NCBI RefSeq assembly: GCF_000018045.1
Contig: NC_009792.1
Span: forward strand, 4,402,001 to 4,466,000
Length of the DNA: 64,000 nt
Direction of reading: 5' to 3'
Origin: Citrobacter koseri ATCC BAA-895
Lineage (GTDB): Bacteria; Pseudomonadota; Gammaproteobacteria; Enterobacterales; Enterobacteriaceae
The position numbers and the translations under genes are program-made. This document shows positions 17,050 through 26,274 of this stretch, piece after piece. The notes under the pieces are model-generated. The model worked only from the letters and a program-made list of their open reading frames with translations. It had not been told where the DNA came from and did not search any database. Each line of letters starts with the position of its first letter. The first letter of the stretch is position 1.

Positions 17050-19182
17050 ATGAGCACCATTTTGATTTTCTTAGCTGCTTTGCTGGCCTGCTCTCTACTG
17101 GCAGGATGGCTACTCAGAGTAAGAGCCAGGCGGCAGAATCTGCCCTGGATCAGCGCCTTTTCAGACGCCGCGACGCGCAAGCTAACGCCGGAAGAGCGCA
17201 GTGCGGTTGAAAACTATCTCGACAACCTCAGCCAGATTCAGCAGGTGCCGGGGCCGACAGGCGCCAGCACCGCTCCCGTGTCGTTAACGCTGAATGCCCA
17301 GAGTAATAACGTCATTATTCTGACCCATTCCATTACGCGTTACGGCATTACGACCGACGATCCCAATAAATGGCGATATTACCTTGATTCCGTTGAGGTT
17401 CATTTACCGCCGTTCTGGGAACAGTACATCAATGACGAAAATAACGTTGAGCTGATCCATACCGATACGCTTCCTTTAGTCATCTCGCTTAACGGCCACA
17501 CGTTGCAGGAGTACATGCAGGAGACGCGCGGCTATGCGCTACAGCATACCTCCTCCACCCAGGCGTCGATTCGTGGCGAAGAGAGCGAGCAAATTGAACT
17601 GCTGAACATTCGTCAGGAAACTCACGAAGAGTATGCGCTCAGCCGCCCTGCGGGGCTGCGCGAAGCGTCGCTGATTGTGGCCTCATTCCTGCTGTTCTTC
17701 TGTTGCTTAATTACGCCGGATGTCTTCGTGCCGTGGATTGCAGGCGGCGCAATTCTGCTGCTCGCCGCAGGTCTCTGGGGGCTGTTTGCACCGCCATCTA
17801 AAACCTCGCTGCGGGAGATTCACTGCCTGCGGGGAACCCCGCGTCGCTGGGGGCTGTTTGGCGAAAACGATCAGGAGCAGATCAACAATATTTCGCTGGG
17901 GATTATTGACCTGATTTACCCTGCCCACTGGCAACCCTATATCGCACAGGATCTCGGGCAGCAAACGGATATTGATATCTATCTGGATCGCCACGTCGCG
18001 CGGCAAGGGCGTTTTCTCTCCCTGCATGACGAGGTGAAAAATTTCCCGTTGCAACACTGGCTGCGTAGCGCCGTTATTGCGGGCGGATCGCTGCTGGTGC
18101 TGTTTATGCTGCTCTTTTGGATCCCGCTGGATATGCCGATCAAATTCACCTTGTCGTGGATGAAAGGCGCGCAAACCATTGAGGCCACCAGCGTTAAGCA
18201 GCTCCACGACGCCGGAGTTCGCGTGGGCGATACGCTGCATCTGAGCGGCAAAGGCATGTGTAATATCCATCAGTCTGGTAGCTGGACTGCGCAGCCGAAC
18301 TCCCCTTTTATGCCGTTTGATTGCTCGCAAATCATCTGGAATGACGCGCGGACGCTGCCGCTGCCCGAGTCCGATCTCGTCCACAAAGCCACAGCGCTGA
18401 CCCAGGCCATCAACCGCCAGCTGCACCCGAAGCCGGAAGATGACTCCCGCGTTAGCGCGTCGCTGCGTTCGGCGATTCAAAAGTCCGGGATGGTATTGCT
18501 GGATGATTTCGGCGACATCGTATTAAAGACCGCCGATCTGTGCGCCGCCGAAGATGAATGCGTGCGCCTGAAAAATGCGCTGGTGAACCTCGGCAACAGC
18601 AAAAACTGGGCCGCGCTGGTCAAACGCGCGAATGCGGGCAAACTTGACGGCGTGAACGTTCTGCTGCGCCCCGTCAGCGCGGAGTCGCTCGATAACCTGG
18701 TGACGACCTCAACCGCGCCGTTTATCTCCCGTGAAACCGCGCGCGCCGCACAGGCGCTTAACAGCCCCGCGCCGGGCGGCTTCCTGATTATCAGCGATGA
18801 AGGCAGCGATCTGGTTGATCAGCCGTGGCCGTCGATGTCCCTGTACGATTACCCCGCGCAGGAACAGTGGGGCGCATTCCAGCGCCTGGCGCAGATGTTA
18901 ATGCAAACGCCGTTTAGCGCCGAAGGGATCGTCACCCGTGTCTACACCGACGCCAACGGCACGCAGCACATCGGCCTGCACCGCATCCCGGATCGTTCCG
19001 GTTTATGGCGCTACCTTGGCACGACGTTGCTGATGCTCACCATGCTGGGCTGCGCCGCTTACAACGGTATTCAGGCGTTCAGACGTTATCAGCGTAACCG
19101 CACCCGTATGGCGGAAATTCAGGAATATTATGAAAACTGCCTGAATCCAAAGCTGATCGCCTCCCCGGAAAGCCTCATCTGA
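17050..19182 (+). CDS. igaA: IgaA/YrfF, inner membrane inhibitor of the Rcs phosphorelay
   Basis: A 710-residue protein (E. coli YrfF 711, Salmonella IgaA). Membrane segments lie at about 3-20, two near 205-245, one near 340-360 and one near 655-675. The large region between the last two is periplasmic and contains cysteines typical of IgaA. It restrains RcsD/RcsC signalling; outer-membrane lipoprotein RcsF relieves it under envelope stress. In Salmonella and E. coli it is essential unless Rcs is off. Confidence 0.95.
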   Translation: MSTILIFLAALLACSLLAGWLLRVRARRQNLPWISAFSDAATRKLTPEERSAVENYLDNLSQIQQVPGPTGASTAPVSLTLNAQSNNVIILTHSITRYGITTDDPNKWRYYLDSVEVHLPPFWEQYINDENNVELIHTDTLPLVISLNGHTLQEYMQETRGYALQHTSSTQASIRGEESEQIELLNIRQETHEEYALSRPAGLREASLIVASFLLFFCCLITPDVFVPWIAGGAILLLAAGLWGLFAPPSKTSLREIHCLRGTPRRWGLFGENDQEQINNISLGIIDLIYPAHWQPYIAQDLGQQTDIDIYLDRHVARQGRFLSLHDEVKNFPLQHWLRSAVIAGGSLLVLFMLLFWIPLDMPIKFTLSWMKGAQTIEATSVKQLHDAGVRVGDTLHLSGKGMCNIHQSGSWTAQPNSPFMPFDCSQIIWNDARTLPLPESDLVHKATALTQAINRQLHPKPEDDSRVSASLRSAIQKSGMVLLDDFGDIVLKTADLCAAEDECVRLKNALVNLGNSKNWAALVKRANAGKLDGVNVLLRPVSAESLDNLVTTSTAPFISRETARAAQALNSPAPGGFLIISDEGSDLVDQPWPSMSLYDYPAQEQWGAFQRLAQMLMQTPFSAEGIVTRVYTDANGTQHIGLHRIPDRSGLWRYLGTTLLMLTMLGCAAYNGIQAFRRYQRNRTRMAEIQEYYENCLNPKLIASPESLI

Positions 19183-19263
19183 CAGCTCACGGTATGCTAC
19201 CCTGTAGCGCATATCCGGCAAAAGCCGCCAGGATTTGGCGGCAATCTCATCTGGAGAATTCCC

Positions 19264-19932
19264 ATGCATATTGATATTGCCTGGCAGGACGTCGATACCG
19301 TTTTGCTGGACATGGACGGCACGCTGCTCGATCTGGCATTCGATAACTATTTCTGGCAGAAACTGGTGCCGGAAACCTATGGCGCACAGCAGGGAATCAC
19401 TGCACAGGAAGCCCAGGACTATATTCGCCAGCAGTATCATGCCGTGCAGCATACGCTAAACTGGTACTGTCTTGATTACTGGAGCGAGCGGCTGGGTCTG
19501 GACATTTGCGCCATGACGACGGCACAGGGGCCGCGCGCCGTGCTGCGCGAAGATACCGTGCCGTTTCTGGATGCGTTAAAAGCCCGCGGTAAACGCCGCA
19601 TTCTGCTGACCAACGCGCACCCGCATAACCTGGCGGTGAAGCTGGAACATACCGGTCTGGCATCACACCTTGATTTATTACTTTCCACCCACACATTTGG
19701 TTATCCCAAAGAGGATCAGCGGTTATGGCACGCAGTGGCTGAAGAAACGGGAATAAGCGCAGAGAAAACGCTGTTTATCGACGACAGCGAACCGATTCTC
19801 GACGCCGCCGCCCAATTCGGCATTCGTTACTGCCTCGGCGTGACCAATCCCGACTCCGGCATTGCGGAAAAGCAGTATGCACGCCATCCGTCGTTGAATG
19901 ATTACCGCCGACTGATCCCCTCACTGATGTGA
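19264..19932 (+). CDS. yrfG: YrfG, GMP/IMP nucleotidase (HAD family)
   Basis: A 222-residue HAD hydrolase with nucleophile D16-M-D18-G-T-L-L-D, motif II L-L-T-N-A-H, and the metal motif F-I-D-D-S-E-P-I. E. coli YrfG dephosphorylates purine nucleoside monophosphates. GGAGAA precedes the ATG. It lies 10 bases before hslR and forms an operon with hslR-hslO. Confidence 0.94.
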   Translation: MHIDIAWQDVDTVLLDMDGTLLDLAFDNYFWQKLVPETYGAQQGITAQEAQDYIRQQYHAVQHTLNWYCLDYWSERLGLDICAMTTAQGPRAVLREDTVPFLDALKARGKRRILLTNAHPHNLAVKLEHTGLASHLDLLLSTHTFGYPKEDQRLWHAVAEETGISAEKTLFIDDSEPILDAAAQFGIRYCLGVTNPDSGIAEKQYARHPSLNDYRRLIPSLM

Positions 19933-19942
19933 AGGAGACGCC

Positions 19943-20344
19943 ATGAAAGAAAAGCCCTCTGTTGAGGTCCGACTGGATAAATGGCTGTGGGCCGCACGCT
20001 TTTATAAAACCCGTGCATTGGCCCGCGAAATGGTTGAAGGCGGTAAGGTGCACTATAACGGGCAGCGCAGCAAGCCGGGCAAGATTGTCGAGCTGAATGC
20101 GACGCTGACCCTGCGCCAGGGCAACGACGAGCGGACGGTAGTCATTAAAGGCATTACCGAGCAGCGCCGTCCGGCGAGCGAAGCCGTTACGCTGTATGAA
20201 GAAACAGCGGAGAGCGTGGAAAAACGCGAAAAAATGGCGCAGGCACGCAAACTTAACGCATTAACCATGCCGCACCCGGACAGGCGACCGGATAAAAAAG
20301 AGCGCCGCGACCTGTTACGATTTAAACACGGCGACAGTGAGTGA
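19943..20344 (+). CDS. hslR: Hsp15, heat-shock ribosome-associated protein
   Basis: A 133-residue basic protein with an N-terminal S4 RNA-binding domain (V-R-L-D-K-W-L-W-A-A-R-F-Y-K-T-R). It binds the 50S subunit that still carries a nascent peptidyl-tRNA and helps recycle stalled complexes after heat shock. A strong GAAGGAG site precedes it. It sits between yrfG and hslO, as in E. coli. Confidence 0.97.
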   Translation: MKEKPSVEVRLDKWLWAARFYKTRALAREMVEGGKVHYNGQRSKPGKIVELNATLTLRQGNDERTVVIKGITEQRRPASEAVTLYEETAESVEKREKMAQARKLNALTMPHPDRRPDKKERRDLLRFKHGDSE

Positions 20345-20368
20345 CTGTCACCCGCAAGAGAGATGATT

Positions 20369-21247
20369 ATGCCGCAACATGACCAATTACATCGTTATCT
20401 GTTTGAAAACTTTGCCGTGCGCGGCGAACTGGTGACCGTATCGGAAACCCTGCAACAGATCCTCGAAAACCACGCCTATCCGCAGCCGGTAAAAACCGTG
20501 CTGGCCGAGCTGCTGGTCGCCACCAGCCTGCTGACCGCCACGCTGAAATTTGCCGGTGACATTACCGTACAGCTACAGGGCGACGGCCCGCTGAGCCTGG
20601 CGGTGATCAACGGCAATAACAACCAGCAGATGCGCGGCGTCGCTCGCGTACAGGGCGAAGTGCCGGAAAACGCGGATCTGAAAACGCTGGTGGGCAACGG
20701 CTATCTGGTGATCACCATTACGCCGGAAGAAGGCGAGCGTTATCAGGGCGTGGTCGGTCTGGAAGGCGACACGCTGGCAGCGTGTCTGGAAGATTACTTC
20801 CTGCGTTCCGAACAGTTGCCGACACGCCTGTTCATCCGCACTGGCGAGGTGGAAGGCAAACCGGCGGCGGGCGGAATGCTGCTACAGGTAATGCCCGCGC
20901 AGAACGCGCAGGCGGACGACTTCGATCACCTGGCGACGCTGACCGGAACCATCAAAACCGAAGAGTTGCTGACCCTTCCGGCTAACGATGTGTTGTGGCG
21001 TTTGTACCATGAAGAAGAAGTCACGCTCTACGACCCGCAGGACGTTGAGTTCAAGTGTACCTGTTCTCGTGAACGCTGTGCGGGCGCGCTGAAAACGCTA
21101 CCGGATGAAGAAGTGGACAGCATCCTGGCGGAAGAAGGCGAGATCGATATGCACTGCGATTACTGCGGTAGCCACTATCTGTTCAACGCGATGGACATTG
21201 CGGAAATCCGCAACAACGCCTCCCCTGCCGACCCGCAGGTGCATTAA
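20369..21247 (+). CDS. hslO: Hsp33, redox-regulated chaperone
   Basis: A holdase activated by oxidation. From MPQHDQLHRYLFENF it is 292 residues. The C-terminal zinc switch is intact: C230-x-C232 and C263-x-x-C266, with an extra C237. An ATG two codons earlier (20363) is an alternative start. AAGAGAG upstream is a plausible ribosome site. It follows hslR by 24 bases. Confidence 0.97.
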   Translation: MPQHDQLHRYLFENFAVRGELVTVSETLQQILENHAYPQPVKTVLAELLVATSLLTATLKFAGDITVQLQGDGPLSLAVINGNNNQQMRGVARVQGEVPENADLKTLVGNGYLVITITPEEGERYQGVVGLEGDTLAACLEDYFLRSEQLPTRLFIRTGEVEGKPAAGGMLLQVMPAQNAQADDFDHLATLTGTIKTEELLTLPANDVLWRLYHEEEVTLYDPQDVEFKCTCSRERCAGALKTLPDEEVDSILAEEGEIDMHCDYCGSHYLFNAMDIAEIRNNASPADPQVH

Positions 21248-21253
21248 TCACCA

Positions 21254-21290
21254 GTAAAAAGCCTGATGGCGAATCGCTCATCAGGCTTAC
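21254..21290 (+). terminator. Hairpin after hslO, probable terminator
   Basis: GCCTGATG and CATCAGGC form an 8-bp stem six to fourteen bases after the hslO stop. The following T-tract is interrupted, so termination may be incomplete. Confidence 0.6.
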
Positions 21291-21305
21291 TCATTTACAG
21301 GTCAG

Positions 21306-21340
21306 ATAAGACGCATCCGCGTCGTCATCCGGCCTGCTCC
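21306..21340. repeat. Partial REP unit downstream of hslO
   Basis: GACGCATCCGCGTCGTCATCC followed by GGCCTGC resembles a diverged REP half-palindrome. Confidence 0.6.
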
Positions 21341-21526
21341 GCAAAATTCCGCACTTTTTGTTCATTTTTTCCTTCGTGGTGAATCGATATTTTATATGTA
21401 AGAGTTTCGTAAATTTCTTACATGAATGCGATTACACTCACAACATTCCCGCAGAATACACTCATTTTTAACGTTTTAAGAACATTTTCCACAACAAAAA
21501 AGGGTTCTCTGCCATAATAAGCGCCG

Positions 21527-21548
21527 CTTCGTGACAGGAGTCACAGCG
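21527..21548. promoter_or_regulatory. Probable CRP site upstream of pckA
   Basis: GTGA (21531-21534), six bases, TCAC (21541-21544) is a perfect CRP core. pckA is under catabolite control in E. coli, which supports it. A CATAAT -10-like box lies just upstream at 21513-21518; the position of the true promoter is unclear. Confidence 0.55.
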
Positions 21549-21664
21549 TTTTCGGTCAATCGTGATTTTGTCCAGATACGTAAATCTATGAGCCTCGTCG
21601 CGGTTAACAAACCCTAAAAAACCCTACAATTTCAGGTAATACATATTGGCTAAGGAGTAGTGAC

Positions 21665-23284
21665 ATGCGCGTTAACAGCTTAACCCCGCAAGATCTCAAG
21701 GCTTATGGTATCAATGACGTTCAGGATATCGTTTACAACCCCAGCTACGACCTGCTGTACCAGGAGGAACTTGATCCTACTCTGGAAGGTTACGAGCGCG
21801 GCGTATTAACGAATCTGGGCGCCGTTGCCGTTGATACTGGTATCTTTACCGGACGTTCGCCGAAGGATAAATACATTGTCCGTGACGACACCACGCGTGA
21901 CACGCTCTGGTGGTCCGACAAAGGCAAAGGCAAGAACGACAACAAACCGCTGTCCCAGGAAACCTGGCAGCACCTGAAAGGGCTGGTAACTCAGCAACTC
22001 TCCGGCAAACGCCTGTTCATCGTTGACGCCTTCTGCGGCGCTAACGCGGATACCCGTCTCTCCGTTCGCTTCATCACGGAAGTCGCCTGGCAGGCGCATT
22101 TTGTCAAAAACATGTTCATCCGTCCTGCGGACGAAGAACTGGTGGATTTCAAACCAGACTTTATCGTGATGAACGGCGCGAAATGCACCAACCCGCAGTG
22201 GAAGGAACAGGGGCTGAACTCTGAAAACTTCGTGGCCTTCAACCTGACTGAACGCATTCAGTTAATTGGCGGCACCTGGTACGGCGGCGAAATGAAAAAA
22301 GGGATGTTCTCCGTCATGAACTACCTGCTGCCGCTGAAAGGCATTGCTTCCATGCACTGCTCCGCCAACGTGGGCGAGAAAGGCGACGTCGCGGTCTTCT
22401 TCGGGCTTTCCGGCACCGGGAAAACCACCCTCTCCACCGACCCGAAACGCCGTCTGATCGGCGATGACGAACACGGCTGGGATGACGACGGCGTGTTTAA
22501 CTTTGAAGGCGGCTGCTACGCGAAAACCATCAAGCTGTCTAAAGAAGCTGAACCGGAAATCTACAACGCTATCCGTCGCGATGCGCTGCTGGAAAACGTC
22601 ACCGTTCGCGAAGATGGCTCCATCGATTTCGACGATGGTTCCAAAACCGAGAACACCCGCGTCTCCTACCCGATTTATCACATCGATAACATCGTTAAGC
22701 CGGTATCAAAAGCGGGCCATGCAACCAAAGTCATCTTCCTGACTGCCGACGCTTTCGGCGTGCTGCCGCCGGTTTCACGCCTGACGGCTGACCAGACGCA
22801 GTACCACTTCCTGTCTGGCTTTACCGCTAAACTGGCCGGTACTGAGCGCGGCGTTACCGAACCGACGCCAACCTTCTCTGCCTGCTTCGGCGCGGCGTTC
22901 CTGTCGCTGCACCCGACGCAGTACGCTGAAGTGCTGGTCAAACGCATGCAGGCATCCGGCGCGCAGGCGTATCTGGTAAACACCGGCTGGAACGGCACGG
23001 GCAAACGTATCTCCATCAAAGATACGCGCGCGATTATCGACGCCATCCTGAACGGCTCTCTGGATAATGCGGAAACCTTTAATCTGCCGATGTTTGACCT
23101 GGCGATCCCGACCGAGCTGCCGGGCGTAGAGACACGTATTCTTGACCCGCGTAACACCTACGCGTCACCGGAACAGTGGCAGGAAAAAGCCACCGCGCTG
23201 GCGAAACTGTTTGTCGAGAATTTCGAGAAATACACCGATACCCCAGCCGGTGAAGCGCTGGTCAGCGCCGGGCCGAAGCTGTAA
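21665..23284 (+). CDS. pckA: Phosphoenolpyruvate carboxykinase (ATP)
   Basis: Converts oxaloacetate and ATP to PEP and CO2, the committed step of gluconeogenesis. The 539-residue protein has the kinase-1a P-loop G-L-S-G-T-G-K-T-T near residue 248, the kinase-2 strand L-I-G-D-D-E-H near 267, and the substrate loop F-T-G-R-S-P-K-D-K near 60. It is monocistronic, followed by REPs and a shared terminator with convergent envZ. Confidence 0.98.
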   Translation: MRVNSLTPQDLKAYGINDVQDIVYNPSYDLLYQEELDPTLEGYERGVLTNLGAVAVDTGIFTGRSPKDKYIVRDDTTRDTLWWSDKGKGKNDNKPLSQETWQHLKGLVTQQLSGKRLFIVDAFCGANADTRLSVRFITEVAWQAHFVKNMFIRPADEELVDFKPDFIVMNGAKCTNPQWKEQGLNSENFVAFNLTERIQLIGGTWYGGEMKKGMFSVMNYLLPLKGIASMHCSANVGEKGDVAVFFGLSGTGKTTLSTDPKRRLIGDDEHGWDDDGVFNFEGGCYAKTIKLSKEAEPEIYNAIRRDALLENVTVREDGSIDFDDGSKTENTRVSYPIYHIDNIVKPVSKAGHATKVIFLTADAFGVLPPVSRLTADQTQYHFLSGFTAKLAGTERGVTEPTPTFSACFGAAFLSLHPTQYAEVLVKRMQASGAQAYLVNTGWNGTGKRISIKDTRAIIDAILNGSLDNAETFNLPMFDLAIPTELPGVETRILDPRNTYASPEQWQEKATALAKLFVENFEKYTDTPAGEALVSAGPKL

Positions 23285-23291
23285 AGAAACA

Positions 23292-23371
23292 CGCCGGATG
23301 GCGGCTGCGCCTTATCCGGCCTACGGAGCACACGCTGTCGTAGGCCCGGTAAGCGTAGCGCCACCGGGCGC
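23292..23371. repeat. REP pair downstream of pckA
   Basis: A GCCGGATGGCGGC..TTATCCGGCCTAC unit followed by a GTAGGCCCGGTAAGCG..CCACCGGGCG unit in opposite orientation, between convergent pckA and envZ. Confidence 0.9.
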
Positions 23372-23379
23372 TGAGAAAT

Positions 23380-23409
23380 AAAAAGGGAGGCATTTCGCCT
23401 CCCTTTTCT
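23380..23409. terminator. Bidirectional terminator between pckA and envZ
   Basis: AAAAGGGAGGC, a 5-base loop, GCCTCCCTTTT: the 7-bp stem has A and T tracts on both sides, so it can end pckA (plus) and ompR-envZ (minus). It reaches the envZ stop. Confidence 0.88.
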
Positions 23410-24761
23410 TATGCGTCTTTCGTTGAACCCGGCACGCGAGCGACCGGAATCGGCAGCCAGGCGCGAATAGAAAGCCCACCGCGCTCGCTGGAGCCAATCT
23501 CCAGCATACCGTTATGGTTATCCACAATACGCTGCACAATCGCCAGACCCAACCCGGTGCCGCTGGTGCTGCGCGCGCTGTCGCCACGCACAAACGGCTG
23601 GAACAGGTGCTTACGCTGTTCCGGCTTAATGCCTGGCCCATCGTCCTCAACCTGGAACCAGGCGCGATGCGGTTCCGTACCGCTGCTGACCTTGATCCAG
23701 CCATTGCCATAACGGGCGGCGTTGACCACCATATTGGCGATCGCGCGTTTAATCGACAACGGATGCATTTTCACCTGAATACTGCCCGGTTGCAGCGCAG
23801 TATCAATTTCCCGCTCGTAGCCGCTTTCCGCCGCAATAACCTCACCCAACACGGCATTCAGATCGGCCATCTCCATCGGCATTTCCTGACCGGTACGCAG
23901 GTAATCGATGAATTGTTCGATAATGGCGTTGCACTCTTCGATGTCCTTATTAATGGACTCCGCGAGATAGCCGTCCTCTTCACCCATCATTTCGGTAGCC
24001 AGGCGGATACGCGTCAACGGTGTGCGCAAATCATGGCTCACGCCCGCCATCAGCAAGGTACGGTCATCAGCCAGTTGCTTCACACCCGCCGCCATATGGT
24101 TGAAGGCGCGGGTCACAGAGCGCACCTCCGACGCGCCGTACTCGCGCAGCGGCGGCGGAATCATGCCTTTCCCCACCTGCAACGCGGCATGTTCAAGATC
24201 GACCAGCGGTCGGTTCTGGATACGAATAAACAACCATGCGCCGCCTATCGCCAGCAGCATAATCGCCAGCGTATAGCGGAACAGCGGGGAGAAATCGCCC
24301 TGATGGATTTCCGTCAGCGGCACGCGCACCCAGATATTGGGCGACAGCCAGGTTTTCAGCCAGACCACCGGCGAGCTTTTGTTGACCTCAACGCGCACTT
24401 CCGTCGGGCCGCCCAGCTGCTGCGCCATCTGATGGCTTAAGAATTCATAGTGTTGCGCCCAACGCAGCCCGGCCTCTTCGGCAGCCTCGTTGGAATAGAG
24501 AGAAATCCCCAGCTCACGATAGATTTCCCGGCGGAACGCAGGCGGCACCACCAGTTGCGTGCCGTCCTCCAGTTGCAGCTTATCGGTCATCAGCATACGA
24601 ACTTCGTAGGCCAGAACCTTATTAAACTGCTGGAGGCTCGGCAGAATCGCAAAGTTCAGCACCACCAGATAAGTCGTCACCAGGCTGACGAACAGCAAGG
24701 TGACGATGAGCAGTAGCGTGCGGGCAAATGAACTTCGCGGAGAGAAGCGCATTCGCCTCAT
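23409..24761 (-). CDS. envZ: EnvZ, osmosensor histidine kinase
   Basis: A 450-residue inner-membrane kinase: TM1 about 16-46, periplasmic domain, TM2 about 163-179, HAMP, dimerisation/phosphotransfer helix with H243 in G-V-S-H-D-L-R-T-P-L-T, and an ATPase domain with N-boxes and G-T-G-L-G-L-A. It phosphorylates and dephosphorylates OmpR in response to osmolarity and acid. The start overlaps the ompR stop (ATGA), giving the low, coupled expression known in E. coli. Confidence 0.98.
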   Translation of the reverse strand: MRRMRFSPRSSFARTLLLIVTLLFVSLVTTYLVVLNFAILPSLQQFNKVLAYEVRMLMTDKLQLEDGTQLVVPPAFRREIYRELGISLYSNEAAEEAGLRWAQHYEFLSHQMAQQLGGPTEVRVEVNKSSPVVWLKTWLSPNIWVRVPLTEIHQGDFSPLFRYTLAIMLLAIGGAWLFIRIQNRPLVDLEHAALQVGKGMIPPPLREYGASEVRSVTRAFNHMAAGVKQLADDRTLLMAGVSHDLRTPLTRIRLATEMMGEEDGYLAESINKDIEECNAIIEQFIDYLRTGQEMPMEMADLNAVLGEVIAAESGYEREIDTALQPGSIQVKMHPLSIKRAIANMVVNAARYGNGWIKVSSGTEPHRAWFQVEDDGPGIKPEQRKHLFQPFVRGDSARSTSGTGLGLAIVQRIVDNHNGMLEIGSSERGGLSIRAWLPIPVARVPGSTKDA

Positions 24762-25477
24762 GCTTTAGAACCGTCCGGTACAAAGACGTAGCCCAGGCCC
24801 CAGACGGTCTGAATGTAACGCGGATGCGCCGGATCTTCTTCCACCATGCGGCGCAGACGGGAGATCTGCACATCGATGGAGCGTTCCATCGCAGAGTATT
24901 CACGACCGCGCGCCAGGTTCATCAGCTTATCGCGGGAGAGCGGTTCGCGCGGGTGGCTGACCAGCGCTTTCAGTACCGCAAATTCACCGCTGGTGAGCGG
25001 CATCGGTTCGTCCTCGCGGAACATTTCGCGGGTGCCGAGGTTCAGCTTGAACTTACCGAAAGCGATTACCGCTTCTTCCTGCGAAGGCGCGCCCGGCAGT
25101 TCGTTCGCCTGACGGCGCAGCACAGCGCGAATACGCGCCAGCAGTTCACGCGGGTTGAACGGCTTCGGAATGTAGTCGTCGGCACCGATCTCCAGACCCA
25201 CAATGCGGTCCACTTCTTCGCCCTTCGCCGTCACCATGATGATCGGCATAGGGTTGCTCTGGCTGCGCAGACGGCGGCAAATTGACAGGCCGTCTTCGCC
25301 AGGCAGCATGAGGTCCAGTACCATAAGGTGGAAGGACTCACGGGTCAGCAGACGATCCATTTGCTCGGCGTTTGCCACGCTTCGAACCTGGAAGCCCTGC
25401 TCGGTCAGATAACGTTCCAGTAGCGCGCGCAGGCGCATATCGTCATCCACCACCAGAATCTTATAATTCTCTTGCAT
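24758..25477 (-). CDS. ompR: OmpR, response regulator of porin genes
   Basis: A 239-residue regulator from MQENYKILVVDDDMR; the frame extends upstream without homology. The receiver domain has D11, D12, phospho-acceptor D55 and K105; the C-terminal winged helix (about 140-235) defines its family. It controls ompF/ompC, curli and many virulence genes. It diverges from greB across 226 bases. Confidence 0.98.
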   Translation of the reverse strand: MQENYKILVVDDDMRLRALLERYLTEQGFQVRSVANAEQMDRLLTRESFHLMVLDLMLPGEDGLSICRRLRSQSNPMPIIMVTAKGEEVDRIVGLEIGADDYIPKPFNPRELLARIRAVLRRQANELPGAPSQEEAVIAFGKFKLNLGTREMFREDEPMPLTSGEFAVLKALVSHPREPLSRDKLMNLARGREYSAMERSIDVQISRLRRMVEEDPAHPRYIQTVWGLGYVFVPDGSKA

Positions 25478-25703
25478 TGTTTTACTCCCAAAGGTTCGCA
25501 ACAATTGAATGTGTGTATTCTTAAAAAAGCTTACGTTCGTCACCAGCGAATTCTGGTATAAATTCCAGGCTAAATTGTTACAAAGCATATTTAACAGCAG
25601 CTTAAGTATACAATTAATCTTGCGACACATTATTTATTCTGCTGCGGCGATCACGTAATACGTATTGTGCGCATCGCCAAATAGTCAAAGGTAAATCAAC
25701 GAG

Positions 25704-26177
25704 ATGAAAACGCCCCTGATTACCCGGGAAGGGTACGAAAAACTCAAACACGAGCTGAATTATCTCTGGCGGGAAGAGCGCCCGGAAGTCACCAAAAAAG
25801 TGACCTGGGCTGCGAGTCTTGGGGACCGCAGCGAAAATGCTGACTATCAGTATAATAAAAAGCGCCTGCGTGAGATCGACCGTCGTGTTCGTTATCTGAC
25901 CAAATGCATGGAAAACCTGAAAATCGTCGATTATTCCCCGCAGCAGGAAGGCAAAGTGTTCTTCGGCGCGTGGGTGGAGATCGAAAACGATGAGGGCGAT
26001 ATCCGCCGCTTTCGCATCGTCGGCTACGATGAAATTTTCGGTCGTAAGGATTACATCTCCATCGACTCGCCTATGGCGCGGGCGTTGCTGAAAAAAGAAG
26101 TGGGCGATCTCGCGGTAGTACACACGCCCGCCGGCGAGGCCAGCTGGTACGTTAATGAGATCGAATACGTAAAATAG
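25704..26177 (+). CDS. greB: GreB, transcript cleavage factor
   Basis: A 157-residue protein with an N-terminal coiled coil whose acidic tip residues D41 and E44 (G-D-R-S-E-N-A-D-Y) reach the RNA polymerase active site, and a C-terminal FKBP-like domain. It rescues backtracked polymerase by cleaving up to long 3' RNA ends. It lies 97 bases before tex and may be cotranscribed. Confidence 0.97.
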   Translation: MKTPLITREGYEKLKHELNYLWREERPEVTKKVTWAASLGDRSENADYQYNKKRLREIDRRVRYLTKCMENLKIVDYSPQQEGKVFFGAWVEIENDEGDIRRFRIVGYDEIFGRKDYISIDSPMARALLKKEVGDLAVVHTPAGEASWYVNEIEYVK

Positions 26178-26274
26178 CGCCGGAACAATCCGAAGCCCCC
26201 GCTGATGACTGGCAATTTTGCCAGTCAATCCGTATAACTATCCCCTGATTTTTTACTCAGATGAAACTAAATCC

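Larger units (their letters stand above)
21248..21664. other. Intergenic region hslO-pckA (yhgE absent)
   Basis: 417 bases with the hslO terminator hairpin, a degenerate REP and the pckA control region. In E. coli K-12 the large membrane protein gene yhgE lies here; no remnant frame is visible. TAAGGAG at 21652-21658 is the pckA ribosome site. Confidence 0.7.
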
